From positions 1 to 24,270 of the forward strand of contig DAIERC010000183.1 of assembly GCA_027347125.1 (NCBI GenBank): a stretch of 24,270 bases of DNA, written 5' to 3'. The number at the start of each line of letters is the position of its first letter. The first letter of the stretch is position 1. Shown piece by piece: positions 14,756 to 22,611 of this stretch. The notes beneath the pieces were generated by a model. It was given only the letters and a program-made list of their open reading frames with translations. It did not search any database and had not been told where the DNA came from. The position numbers and the translations under genes were made by a program. The stretch comes from Ignavibacteriales bacterium. Lineage in GTDB: Bacteria > Bacteroidota > Ignavibacteria > Ignavibacteriales > Ignavibacteriaceae.

Positions 14756-15337
14756 AATTTCCTCGCTTAAAATGATTTTTTTAGAATTTTATTTTTGAAT
14801 CTACCAAATATCTTTTAAATATACTATTTCTGTAATAAGAGGTCTTTATTCTAAAAAAATTAATAAAACCGTAAAAGCAGCCTTCATAACTAATGGCATC
14901 ATTCTTTTTAAGTTAGAAAAATACGGTTTGATAAGTGGTTATAAACAAAAAAGATATAACGACGGTATAAGTTTTTTTATTTAATAATTACTAACTTAAC
15001 GCCAAGAGAAAAATAGATGTTTGGAAGAGAAAAGGAATTTATTGCTTGAAACTTCCGGGGAAAAAAACGAAGTGGTAACCGTGAAAGAGAATAGGGATAA
15101 TGTTTTATCCGGACAATTAAAATTCTGCGAGACAGAATTATCAAATTCTCATTTCCCGCGAAAGCACTTTGGAGAAAAAAATATAGTAAGATTTTTGTCT
15201 CGCTTCTTTATTTACCCATCCTCAAAATTTTACGCTGCGTTTAATCTCCCGGTAATTTCATTAAAGTATAATACCGTTGCTTTTTCTAACGTCATTATAA
15301 ATAAATATTGTAAAAAAAATCAAACAGTGAGATTTTT
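14756..15337. other. 582-base non-coding region between divergent M24 peptidase and gdhA genes
   Basis: This should hold the promoters of both divergent genes. A frame of 114 codons at 15021-15365 has no protein character and runs into the gdhA coding region in another frame, so I do not accept it. The right half contains two compact hairpins (listed separately) within what is probably the gdhA leader. A TATAAT hexamer at 15267-15272 might be a -10 element, but no matching -35 is seen. Confidence 0.55.
15095..15139 (+). promoter_or_regulatory. Tandem small hairpins in the gdhA upstream region
   Basis: GGATAA-TGTT-TTATCC (15095-15110) and AATTCTG-CGAGA-CAGAATT (15121-15139) are two perfect stem-loops ten bases apart, about 200-240 bases before the gdhA start. 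Neither has a thymine run typical of a terminator. They match no riboswitch class I know. They could be leader RNA structure or operators. Confidence 0.3.
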
Positions 15338-16678
15338 ATGTCAGAATATGTATCTAACCTGTTAGCCGACTTAAAGGCGAAAAACCCAAACGAACCTGAG
15401 TTTCATCAGGCGGTTGAAGAAATAGTTGAATCATTAGATTTAGTTTTGGAAAGACACCCCGAATACCGTTCGGCGAAAATTCTTGAACGAATGGTTGAGC
15501 CGGAAAGAGTATTAATGTTCCGTGTTCCGTGGATGGACGATCAGGGTGAAATTCACGTTAACCGCGGATTCAGAATTGAAATGAACAGCGCCATCGGGCC
15601 TTACAAGGGGGGACTTAGATTTCACCCTTCTGTTAATCTTGGTATATTAAAATTTTTAGCTTTCGAACAGGTATTTAAAAACAGTTTAACAACGCTTCCT
15701 ATGGGCGGTGGTAAAGGCGGATCTGATTTTGATCCCAAAGGTAAAAGCGATAACGAAGTTATGCGTTTCTGCCAGAGCTTTATGACCGAACTTTTCAGGC
15801 ATATTGGCCCTCATACCGATGTTCCCGCAGGCGACATTGGTGTTGGTACGAGAGAAATAGGTTATCTGTTCGGTCAATACAAAAGATTAAAGAACGAATT
15901 TACCGGCGTGTTAACGGGAAAAGGATTAAATTGGGGAGGTTCTCTTATCCGCCCCGAAGCTACCGGGTACGGAGCAGTTTACTTTGCAAAAGAAATGCTT
16001 AAAACAAAAGGCGAAGATATTGAAGGTAAAGTATTTGCTGTTTCAGGTTTTGGAAACGTTGCATGGGGCGCGGTACAAAAAATTAATCAGCTCGGCGGAA
16101 AAGTTGTCACACTTTCCGGGCCGGATGGTTTTATTTATGACAAAAACGGAATAAGCGGTGAAAAGATAGACTTCATGCTTAAGCTTAGAGCAAGCGCTAA
16201 CGACAGGGTTCAGGATTATGCCGATAAATTTAAAGTCGAATTTTATCCCGGCAAACGGCCATGGGGTATTAAAGTTGATGTTGCAATGCCATGCGCTACC
16301 CAGAATGAAATATTTGAAGACGACGCTAAAGAACTTATTAAGAACGGTTGCAAGTGTGTTTGCGAAGCTGCAAATATGCCTACAACTTTAGACGCGTACA
16401 AAGTGTTTAAACAAGCAGGAATTCTTTTTGCGCCAGGCAAAGCTGCCAACGCCGGCGGTGTGGGCGTATCTGGTCTAGAAATGTCGCAGAATAGTATGCG
16501 CCTTCCGTGGCCCAAAGAAGAAGTTGACCATAGGTTAAACCAGATAATGACAAATATTCACGAAACATGTGTTACTACCGCCGAAAGATTCGGAACGCCG
16601 GGTAATTATGTTAACGGCGCTAACATTGCCGGTTTCTTAAAAGTTGCCGATGCTATGCTGGATCAGGGCTTGGTTTAA
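15338..16678 (+). CDS. gdhA: Glutamate dehydrogenase, hexameric small-subunit type, probably NADP-dependent
   Basis: Catalyses reductive amination of 2-oxoglutarate with ammonium to glutamate, or the reverse, in the cytoplasm. Its 446 residues match the ~450-residue bacterial hexameric GDH. Substrate-site motifs are GPYKGGLRFHP (87-97, K90), the catalytic LPMGGGKGGSDFDPKG with K126, and PAGDIGVGTREIGY with D166. The Rossmann coenzyme domain starts at VSGFGNVAWG (236-244). The residue after the second strand is a serine (LSGPDG) rather than an acidic residue, which favours NADPH and thus an ammonia-assimilating role. The C-terminal ANAGGVGVSGLEMSQN block is present. The start at ATG 15338 matches the family N-terminus. 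The next gene follows within about 65 bases on the same strand. Confidence 0.98.
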   Translation: MSEYVSNLLADLKAKNPNEPEFHQAVEEIVESLDLVLERHPEYRSAKILERMVEPERVLMFRVPWMDDQGEIHVNRGFRIEMNSAIGPYKGGLRFHPSVNLGILKFLAFEQVFKNSLTTLPMGGGKGGSDFDPKGKSDNEVMRFCQSFMTELFRHIGPHTDVPAGDIGVGTREIGYLFGQYKRLKNEFTGVLTGKGLNWGGSLIRPEATGYGAVYFAKEMLKTKGEDIEGKVFAVSGFGNVAWGAVQKINQLGGKVVTLSGPDGFIYDKNGISGEKIDFMLKLRASANDRVQDYADKFKVEFYPGKRPWGIKVDVAMPCATQNEIFEDDAKELIKNGCKCVCEAANMPTTLDAYKVFKQAGILFAPGKAANAGGVGVSGLEMSQNSMRLPWPKEEVDHRLNQIMTNIHETCVTTAERFGTPGNYVNGANIAGFLKVADAMLDQGLV

Positions 16679-16743
16679 ATAATCTCATTCAATAATTATT
16701 TTTCGGTAATTTCTCCCTGTTCGGATTGAGCGAGATTAATTTT

Positions 16744-19700
16744 ATGTTTGAAAATTACAGAACTGTGTCGATGGAAAAATTCAGCATCTTAAATATTGAA
16801 GATGTGTTCAGCAGCCGCATTAAGGAATTCCAGAAACTTATGAAATATAAGATACGGGAAATCCTTCTTGTATCCAGTTTGTACGATTATTATTTGTTTG
16901 AAGAAGACGGGCGGCTGTATGAATTAATTAGGCAGGAATATCAGGTGCTTAATTTAAGTCAGGCGCCGGAAATAACACATGTTGCTACCGGAACCGAAGC
17001 TCTGGAAATAGCGCTTCAGGAAAACCAGTTTGATTTAATAATTACTACAATGCATATTGAAGATATGCACGTTATTAAATTCGCACAGATGGTTCGTAAA
17101 GCGGGTTTCGACATTCCTCTTATTCTCCTTGCTTACGATAACCGCGAAAGAAAAGAACTGGTTGCGCATTACGACACTTCTATTTTTGACAGAATATTTA
17201 TCTGGCAGGGAGATTACCGCTTACTTATCGGTATTATTAAATATGTTGAAGATAAGATTAATGTAGAACACGACACAAAAGCTGTGGGTGTGCAGGTAAT
17301 AATTCTTGTAGAAGATAATGTTAAGTTTTACTCTGCTTACCTTCCGCTTATTTATACCGAGATATTCGACCAATCGCAGCGGCTAATTACCGAAGGGATA
17401 AATTTAACTCATAAATTTCTGCGTATGAGGGCACGTCCCAAAATTCTCCTCTGTACAACTTACGAAGAAGCGTGGGAGTATTATACCAAGTACGAAGAAT
17501 CTATTTTAGGAATAATTACCGACAGTAATTTCAGGCATTTCGGAATTAGAGACCCAGAGGCGGGAATAAAATTTACAAAAAATGTAAAAGCCCAGCACAG
17601 GGATATACCCATTCTTCTGCAATCCAGCAATGCGGAACTGGCCGATAAAGCGCGCCAGGCCGGCGCAACATTTTTATTAAAAGGCTCGCCCAGGCTTTTG
17701 CATGAACTCAGAGATTTTATGCTTAACAATTTCGGCTTCGGCGATTTTGTTTTTCAAACTCCCGACGGCAAAGAAGTAGGCCGCGCAAACAACTTGTGGA
17801 CTCTTGAAGAACAATTAAAGGTTGTTCCCATTGAAAGTATTCTCTACCACGCCGAAGGAAATAATTTTTCAAAATGGCTTAAAGCGAGAACCGAATTCTG
17901 GCTGGCGCATAAACTCAGGCCTAAAAAAGTATCTGAGTTCTCAACACCGGAAGATTTAAGATATGATCTTATAACATCGCTGCGTTTGTATCAAGAATAC
18001 AGGCAACGCGGAATAATTACCGACTTTAATAAAGAAACGTTCGATCCTAAAAACAGTTTTGCAAGAATAGGCGGCGGTTCTTTGGGCGGCAAAGCGCGCG
18101 GGCTGGGTTTTATTAATACCTTAATCAACAACAACAAAGTAAAATATATTTATCCGGGTGTAGAAATTTCGGTGCCGTCGGCTATTGTAATTGCAACGGA
18201 TGTGTTCGATCAGTTTGTTGAAGTAAATCATCTTGATGTATTTGCGTTGAGCTCTAACGACGATGCGGAAATTACCCGTCGTTTTATGGAAGCCCCCTTT
18301 TTCCCTAGGGAAAGTATAAACAAGCTTCTGGATTTTCTGGATACTATCCGTGAGCCTCTTGCCGTCCGCTCTTCAAGCCTTCTTGAAGACTCGCAGTTTC
18401 AACCTTTTGCCGGCGTATATCAAACATTCATGATCTCAAATAACGACCATGATATAAACGTCCGCCTTGAAGAATTACTTCACTGCATAAAAGGAGTTTA
18501 CGCCTCAACATTTTATCAAAAAGCAAAAGATTATATGAAGGCAACTGCTTACAGGCTTGAAGAAGAAAAGATGGCGGTAATAGTACAAAGGCTTGTGGGC
18601 GCCGAAAGAAACGGGAGGTATTATCCTAATTTTGCGGGCGTCGCAAAGTCTTATAATTTTTATCCCGTTCCTCCGCAAAAATCTTCAGACGGAATAGCGC
18701 TTGTTGCGCTTGGTCTCGGCAAGCAGGTTGTCGACGGCGGAAATTCGGTAAGGTTTTGCCCTAAATACCCGAAACATCTTTTACAATTTTTCTCAACAAA
18801 AGAAACGATAAGAAACACGCAGCAGGAATTTTTTGCGCTCGATTATTTCGGGCATCTTAATGAAGATATAAGCCACCCGCCGGATCAACTGGTAAAAGTA
18901 TTCGATCTGGAAAAGGCCGAATCGGATCAAACTTTGTTTCATGTCGGTTCCACCTATTCGGTTGAGAATGACGCCGTGTACGACGGTGTTTCGCGCAGCG
19001 GTAAACGGATTGTAACTTTTTCTCCGATATTAAAACATAAGGTTTTTCCTCTTGCCGATATTCTTGATATGCTTCTTGATTTGGGAACATGGGGAATGGG
19101 TGTTCCGGTTGAAATTGAGTTCGCGGTAAACATGGATGTACCGGCGCGGCAGCCGAAAGAATTTGCCATGCTTCAAATGCGGCCGCTTGTAATAAGTCAT
19201 GAAGTTGATGAGCTTGATGTAGACAGCTACAAGAAAGAAGAATTACTTTGCCAAAGCCAGCAGGTGCTTGGCAACGGCGCAATTCAAGACATTCATGATA
19301 TTATAGTTGTTGATATTCAAAAATTCGACAGGGCAAAAAGCAGGGAAACAGCGTTTGAGGTAAGTGAACTTAACTCAAAACTTCTCAGGCAGCAGAAGCC
19401 ATACATTTTAATAGGCGTTGGGCGCTGGGGTAGTTTAGACCACTGGCTTGGAATTCCCGTTACGTGGGATCAAATTTCCGGAGCAAGCGTAATTGTTGAA
19501 TCCGGTTTCAAAGATTTACAAGTTACCCCGTCGCAAGGCTCTCACTTCTTTCAAAACCTTACTTCGTTTAAGGTGGGATATTTCACAGTAAATTCTTCCG
19601 ATCGCACAGGCTTTATAGATTGGGATTGGCTTGCAAAGTGTGACGCGGTTGAAGAAATGAATTTTGTTAAGCATCTTGTTTTTGAAGAACCGATCTCGGT

Positions 19701-19752
19701 TAAAATAAACGGCCACAAAAACAAAGGCATAATAATAAAGCCGGGCAAATAA
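16744..19752 (+). CDS. Dual receiver-like / PEP-pyruvate-binding (PPDK_N) signalling protein with novel C-terminal domain
   Basis: A 1002-residue multidomain cytoplasmic protein. Domain order: receiver-like 1 (about 35-165), with the phosphoacceptor Asp lost (LIITTM, T101/T102). Receiver-like 2 (185-330) is apparently intact, with acidic pair E190/D191, D260 in GIITDSNF, S294 in LLQSS and K313 in FLLKG. A linker follows. The PEP/pyruvate-binding ATP-grasp domain (about 430-815) has RIGGGSLGGKARGLGF (441-456), AVRSSSLLEDS with R542, FAGVYQTF, and a terminal LQMRP (810-814). A C-terminal domain (about 816-1002) contains ILIGVGRWGSLDHWLGIPV and SQGSHFFQN. It lacks the phosphohistidine swivelling domain and the TIM-barrel PEP site, so it cannot be a complete PEP synthase or PPDK. 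I use ATG 16744; the longer frame depends on a TTG at 16726. It is close behind gdhA, perhaps co-transcribed. The biochemical role is unknown. Confidence 0.88.
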   Translation: MFENYRTVSMEKFSILNIEDVFSSRIKEFQKLMKYKIREILLVSSLYDYYLFEEDGRLYELIRQEYQVLNLSQAPEITHVATGTEALEIALQENQFDLIITTMHIEDMHVIKFAQMVRKAGFDIPLILLAYDNRERKELVAHYDTSIFDRIFIWQGDYRLLIGIIKYVEDKINVEHDTKAVGVQVIILVEDNVKFYSAYLPLIYTEIFDQSQRLITEGINLTHKFLRMRARPKILLCTTYEEAWEYYTKYEESILGIITDSNFRHFGIRDPEAGIKFTKNVKAQHRDIPILLQSSNAELADKARQAGATFLLKGSPRLLHELRDFMLNNFGFGDFVFQTPDGKEVGRANNLWTLEEQLKVVPIESILYHAEGNNFSKWLKARTEFWLAHKLRPKKVSEFSTPEDLRYDLITSLRLYQEYRQRGIITDFNKETFDPKNSFARIGGGSLGGKARGLGFINTLINNNKVKYIYPGVEISVPSAIVIATDVFDQFVEVNHLDVFALSSNDDAEITRRFMEAPFFPRESINKLLDFLDTIREPLAVRSSSLLEDSQFQPFAGVYQTFMISNNDHDINVRLEELLHCIKGVYASTFYQKAKDYMKATAYRLEEEKMAVIVQRLVGAERNGRYYPNFAGVAKSYNFYPVPPQKSSDGIALVALGLGKQVVDGGNSVRFCPKYPKHLLQFFSTKETIRNTQQEFFALDYFGHLNEDISHPPDQLVKVFDLEKAESDQTLFHVGSTYSVENDAVYDGVSRSGKRIVTFSPILKHKVFPLADILDMLLDLGTWGMGVPVEIEFAVNMDVPARQPKEFAMLQMRPLVISHEVDELDVDSYKKEELLCQSQQVLGNGAIQDIHDIIVVDIQKFDRAKSRETAFEVSELNSKLLRQQKPYILIGVGRWGSLDHWLGIPVTWDQISGASVIVESGFKDLQVTPSQGSHFFQNLTSFKVGYFTVNSSDRTGFIDWDWLAKCDAVEEMNFVKHLVFEEPISVKINGHKNKGIIIKPGK

Positions 19753-19763
19753 TTTATTCTCAC

Positions 19764-19849
19764 ATAAACCGGTATCAAAAAACTTTACCTGCCATTTGCT
19801 TTGTTTTCTTATCAGTCAATCTGTCTTGCTTGTGTAATGGCCGGTTTAT
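19764..19849. repeat. Nested inverted repeats upstream of the NAD(P)-binding protein gene
   Basis: ATAAACCGG (19764-19772) and CCGGTTTAT (19841-19849) are exact reverse complements. Inside them, GCCATT (19791-19796) pairs with AATGGC (19836-19841), sharing one base with the outer arm. The 3' arm ends 28 bases before the ATG at 19878. This could be an mRNA leader structure, or a loose terminator for the gene ending at 19752. Confidence 0.3.
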
Positions 19850-19877
19850 CAGTTCAATAAAAAGGCATAAAGTAAAT

Positions 19878-20558
19878 ATGAAAATAAAAGTAATAATCTT
19901 CGGTGCAACCGGAATGGTTGGCGAAGGGGTTCTTCACCAATCGCTGTTAAATCCCGATGTTGAATCTGTTTTGGTTATCGGAAGAAAATCATGCAATGTA
20001 AAGCATTTCAAACTAAAGGAAGTAATCCATAACGATTTCTACAACTACTCGACTGTTGAAGAACAACTGCAAGATTTTAACGCATGTTTCTTTTGCCTCG
20101 GCGTTTCATCGGTAGGAATGAAAGAACAAGACTATACCCGGGTTACATACGATTTAACAATGCAGGCAGCAACCGTATTATCAAAACATAACCCGGCGAT
20201 GACTTTCTGTTATGTTTCCGGGACGGGAACCGACAGCACGGAAAAAGGACGGATAATGTGGGCGAGAGTTAAAGGCAAAACGGAAAATCATTTGGCAAAG
20301 CTTCCATTTAAAGCGGTGTATTTATTCAGACCGGGCTACATCAAACCGATTAAAGGATTGAAAAACGCCTACTTTCTTTCATGGGTGATAGGAATAATTT
20401 ACCCGTTATTAAAAATTATTATTCCCAAATATGTTTGCACGCTTGAAGATTTAGGTAACGCAATGATACAAGCGGTTAAAACCGGTTATTCAAAAAATAT
20501 TTTGGAAAACAAAGACATAACAAGACTTTCGGTAAATGGCAAAGAACGCGGTAATTAA
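19878..20558 (+). CDS. NAD(P)H-binding atypical SDR / epimerase-like protein
   Basis: A 226-residue Rossmann-fold protein of the extended/atypical SDR (NAD(P)H-binding, NmrA/HTATIP2-like) group. The dinucleotide motif is at the very N-terminus, VIIFGATGMVGEGV, followed by LVIGRK after the second strand. ACFFCLGVSSVGM and FCYVSGTGTDS follow the usual fourth and fifth strand positions. In place of a clear YxxxK there is a WARVKGKTE segment, as in atypical members, so enzymatic activity is not assured. I start at ATG 19878 because the Rossmann strand begins there; the upstream extension starts with TTG and has no family character. The C-terminal hydrophobic stretch (YFLSWVIGIIYPLLKIII) may be a membrane-associated helix. 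The substrate is unknown. Confidence 0.8.
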   Translation: MKIKVIIFGATGMVGEGVLHQSLLNPDVESVLVIGRKSCNVKHFKLKEVIHNDFYNYSTVEEQLQDFNACFFCLGVSSVGMKEQDYTRVTYDLTMQAATVLSKHNPAMTFCYVSGTGTDSTEKGRIMWARVKGKTENHLAKLPFKAVYLFRPGYIKPIKGLKNAYFLSWVIGIIYPLLKIIIPKYVCTLEDLGNAMIQAVKTGYSKNILENKDITRLSVNGKERGN

Positions 20559-20562
20559 ATTT

Positions 20563-20570
20563 GAAAGAGG
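20563..20570 (+). promoter_or_regulatory. Ribosome binding site that fixes the GNAT start
   Basis: GAAAGAGG ends six bases before ATG 20577, the normal spacing. This favours ATG 20577 over the in-frame TTG at 20571, which would leave no spacing. Confidence 0.6.
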
Positions 20571-20576
20571 TTGCTT

Positions 20577-21173
20577 ATGAAAAAAGAGATAAGCGCTCTA
20601 ATAATAGATAAAGATAATTTAAACTTTTATCCGCTTGATAAAAGCAGGTGGAAAGATTTTGAAAAACTGTTTGGTGAAAGAGGCGCATGCGGCGGGTGCT
20701 GGTGCATGGCTTGGAGACTAAAGCGATCTGAGTTTCAAAAACAATCCGGCGAAGGAAACAAAAAGGCCGTTAAGAAATTAGTAAATGCGAATGAGACGAT
20801 CGGTATTCTTGCTTATTATAATGACGAGCCGATCGGTTGGTGCGCTGTTGCTCCTAGAGATAAATACGTAAGACTCGAAAACTCAAAAGTATTAAAGAGA
20901 ATTGATGATAAACCGGTTTGGTCTATTTCCTGTTTTTTCATCGATAAAAAATATAGAAGGCATGGAATTTCTACCGAGTTAATAAAAGCTGTAATCAAAT
21001 TTTGCAAATCAAAAAGCGTAAAGATAATTGAAGCGTACCCAACTGTTCCTTACAGCGAAAATATCCCGGCCGCATTTGCATGGACGGGAATTCAATCAGC
21101 ATTTGAAAAAGCTGGATTTAAAGAAGCTATTAGAAGATCTAGAACAAGACCAATGATGAGATATTATTTGTAG
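20577..21173 (+). CDS. GNAT family N-acetyltransferase
   Basis: A 198-residue acetyl-CoA-dependent acetyltransferase of the GNAT superfamily. The N-terminus has the FGERGACGGCWCMAWRL block (about residues 35-51) seen in a family of uncharacterised GNATs. The core follows: EPIGWCAVAPRDKY (strand 4 region), VWSISCFFIDKKYRRHGIST with the R/Q-x-x-G-x-G/A-type acetyl-CoA pyrophosphate loop (KYRRHGIS), then helix and VKIIEAYPTVP. A late AFAWTGIQSAFEKAGF matches motif B. The acceptor is unknown. It lies 18 bases after the preceding gene, so the two may be one unit. Downstream is a region of gene remnants. Confidence 0.87.
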   Translation: MKKEISALIIDKDNLNFYPLDKSRWKDFEKLFGERGACGGCWCMAWRLKRSEFQKQSGEGNKKAVKKLVNANETIGILAYYNDEPIGWCAVAPRDKYVRLENSKVLKRIDDKPVWSISCFFIDKKYRRHGISTELIKAVIKFCKSKSVKIIEAYPTVPYSENIPAAFAWTGIQSAFEKAGFKEAIRRSRTRPMMRYYL

Positions 21174-21196
21174 GCAAAAATATTATCTTAATTCTT

Positions 21197-21343
21197 TTAA
21201 TACTTATATTCCTTCGCGTCTTTAGCAATATCGTTTATAGAAGTGCCGAGGCATCCTTTTTCGGCAAAGAATTTGAGCGAAGCTCTAAAAATATTGTTCT
21301 TGGTCATTTTCCTTATTATTTCAAATTGTTCTTTTGGTCTGGG
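21197..21343 (-). pseudogene. Remnant of a TetR-family regulator (N-terminal HTH only)
   Basis: Read on the minus strand from about 21343, PRPKEQFEIIRKMTKN and then IFRASLKFFAEKGCLG and TSINDIAKDA reproduce the N-terminal DNA-binding helices of a TetR repressor almost to the recognition helix. The normal continuation (a glycine, then SKGxxYxYF) is lost to a frameshift and a TAA at 21197-21199, and no ligand-binding domain follows before the GNAT gene. The expected initiator codon just before PRP is replaced by TTT, exactly where similarity to a different protein begins on the other strand. With neither a start nor a core domain, this is a fragment rather than a working gene. A longer nominal frame up to 21412 is only antisense to the neighbouring remnant. 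Confidence 0.75.
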
Positions 21344-21344
21344 A

Positions 21345-21512
21345 AATTTTTGGCTAAATGACGGCAGCGGATACATAAATATTACCGGCGCATACTCATT
21401 AAGCGATAGCACGTCACTTACTCTCGGCGGATTAATTTCTTACGGAAACAGATTCGGTGAGTATTGGTATTATCCTTCATCATATTATTTACAAGGACAA
21501 TTTTTCTTTTAA
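21345..21512 (+). pseudogene. C-terminal remnant of an outer-membrane beta-barrel protein
   Basis: The last 55 codons of this frame read as the final strands of a barrel: NFWLNDGSGYINITGAYSLS, SLTLGGLISYG, and a tail YYLQGQFFF ending in the insertion-type phenylalanine before TAA. No N-terminal part of such a protein is present; similarity stops at about 21344, where the TetR remnant starts on the other strand. The parent family cannot be named from so short a piece. The frame continues upstream to a GTG at 21243 and there encodes a hydrophobic run by chance (see findings). Confidence 0.6.
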
Positions 21513-21531
21513 TTTTTATTTGATGAAAAGT

Positions 21532-22524
21532 TTATCGCACTTCCATCGGCTTAACCGGAATATTAGTGCCCTGCCAGATTCCCATAAATTTTTGTTCCTT
21601 CGTATCTCCAAAAGCGGTTGAGCATCCTTTGCCGTTGGAAGCGCAGTCGATTAATGCATCCAACAATTTCCAATAACAATAATAATCGGTTGCATCAGTC
21701 TTTGCAGAGAGTACGGCCAACTTATTTACAAATCCCCGTTCGCCGGAATCAAAAGATTTGTCAAGGCTTGTCGGTTCGGAGTGGCTTGATGTAATTTCCG
21801 GCTTCCCCCTGTCATCTGCAAAATGGAATATTATGTTTTTATGAGAAGATGGAACTGATTTAGTGGTATTAAAAATTTCAAGAGCGAGGGAGGAATCAAC
21901 TCTGTTATCGCTGTGTTCTACGATTAATATTATTTTAATAGACGAATCCATTTTTTTGCAAGAAGAAAGTCTTCCCGAATCATAACCGCCAGTGCCGGGG
22001 CATGCAATTAAAATTCCTTTGGGTTTTGGAATATTATATTCGGAATAATCGCACGCAAGATTTGCCGCAAGAACACCGCCGAACGAGTGGCCGGCAATAA
22101 AAAATTTATCCAATTCGGGCTGAGTGTAAGAACTGTGGGCACGCAGCGTATCGATAGCACGATGAATAGCCGTTGCCGCGTTACTCGTATATTCGGATGG
22201 ATTGTCGAGAAGGTTTTTTTGATATCTCGGAAAGATTACAATATTTCCTCTTCTTACAAGGTGATTTATCCATCCGCCGTAGCACATCGGGTTGTAAGCG
22301 CCGTAACCATGGTCAAAAACAACCACAGCCGCCGAATCAGGATGAGGATCATCCGGTAGATAAAGCCAGAATCCTTGAGGTCCGTCTTCACAATTAATTT
22401 TTAGAACGGATTTATATCGATAGTCGCTGCTTCCGTAACCGGTGGTTGGTTGCAACGGCTGCGTTTGAGGTAATGCGTACCCTGTGATTAATAAGAAGCT
22501 AAGTAAATAAGAGATTTGCTTCAT
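21532..22524 (-). CDS. Secreted alpha/beta hydrolase
   Basis: A 330-residue exported hydrolase. Signal peptide about 1-19 (MKQISYLLSFLLITGYALP). The alpha/beta fold is shown by VVVFDHGYGAY (66-76, oxyanion-hole region) and the nucleophile elbow FIAGHSFGG with S147. The acid is probably in IILIVEHSDNRVD (D206 or D210), and a candidate catalytic histidine is H248 in ITSSHSE. The arrangement resembles secreted esterase/lipase and chlorophyllase/cutinase-like families, but the substrate is unknown. Paired cysteines in the C-terminal part (YYCYWKLLDALIDCASNGKGC) suggest disulfides in the periplasm or outside. The gene starts at ATG 22522-22524 without a good Shine-Dalgarno. The nearest upstream gene on this strand is the aldo/keto reductase, with a palindromic repeat between them. 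Confidence 0.85.
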   Translation of the reverse strand: MKQISYLLSFLLITGYALPQTQPLQPTTGYGSSDYRYKSVLKINCEDGPQGFWLYLPDDPHPDSAAVVVFDHGYGAYNPMCYGGWINHLVRRGNIVIFPRYQKNLLDNPSEYTSNAATAIHRAIDTLRAHSSYTQPELDKFFIAGHSFGGVLAANLACDYSEYNIPKPKGILIACPGTGGYDSGRLSSCKKMDSSIKIILIVEHSDNRVDSSLALEIFNTTKSVPSSHKNIIFHFADDRGKPEITSSHSEPTSLDKSFDSGERGFVNKLAVLSAKTDATDYYCYWKLLDALIDCASNGKGCSTAFGDTKEQKFMGIWQGTNIPVKPMEVR

Positions 22525-22611
22525 AAGATTTTAAAATTTTTACCGAAACATATGTAAAACTTTTTTTTACTACGCTGATGAAAAGCACGCGTTATAAATA
22601 ATCTTATTGTT

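Noticed and set aside
15021..15365. A 114-codon open frame upstream of gdhA
   Set aside because: It has no protein-like composition or recognisable motif, contains hairpin-forming sequence, and runs into the gdhA coding region in a different frame.
16726..16743. TTG start giving a six-residue longer receiver-PPDK_N protein
   Set aside because: An ATG lies six codons downstream and the extension adds no conserved sequence; TTG is rarely needed here.
18857..19282. A 141-codon minus-strand frame inside the receiver-PPDK_N gene
   Set aside because: It lies wholly opposite a well-supported conserved domain and has low-complexity, Gln/His/Arg-rich sequence typical of an antisense shadow.
16744..19752. 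Annotation as a complete PEP synthase or pyruvate phosphate dikinase
   Set aside because: Only the nucleotide-binding domain is present; the catalytic-histidine domain and the PEP/pyruvate TIM barrel are absent.
19830..19877. TTG-initiated N-terminal extension of the NAD(P)-binding protein
   Set aside because: The Rossmann motif starts directly after ATG 19878, as is usual for the family, and the extension overlaps an inverted repeat.
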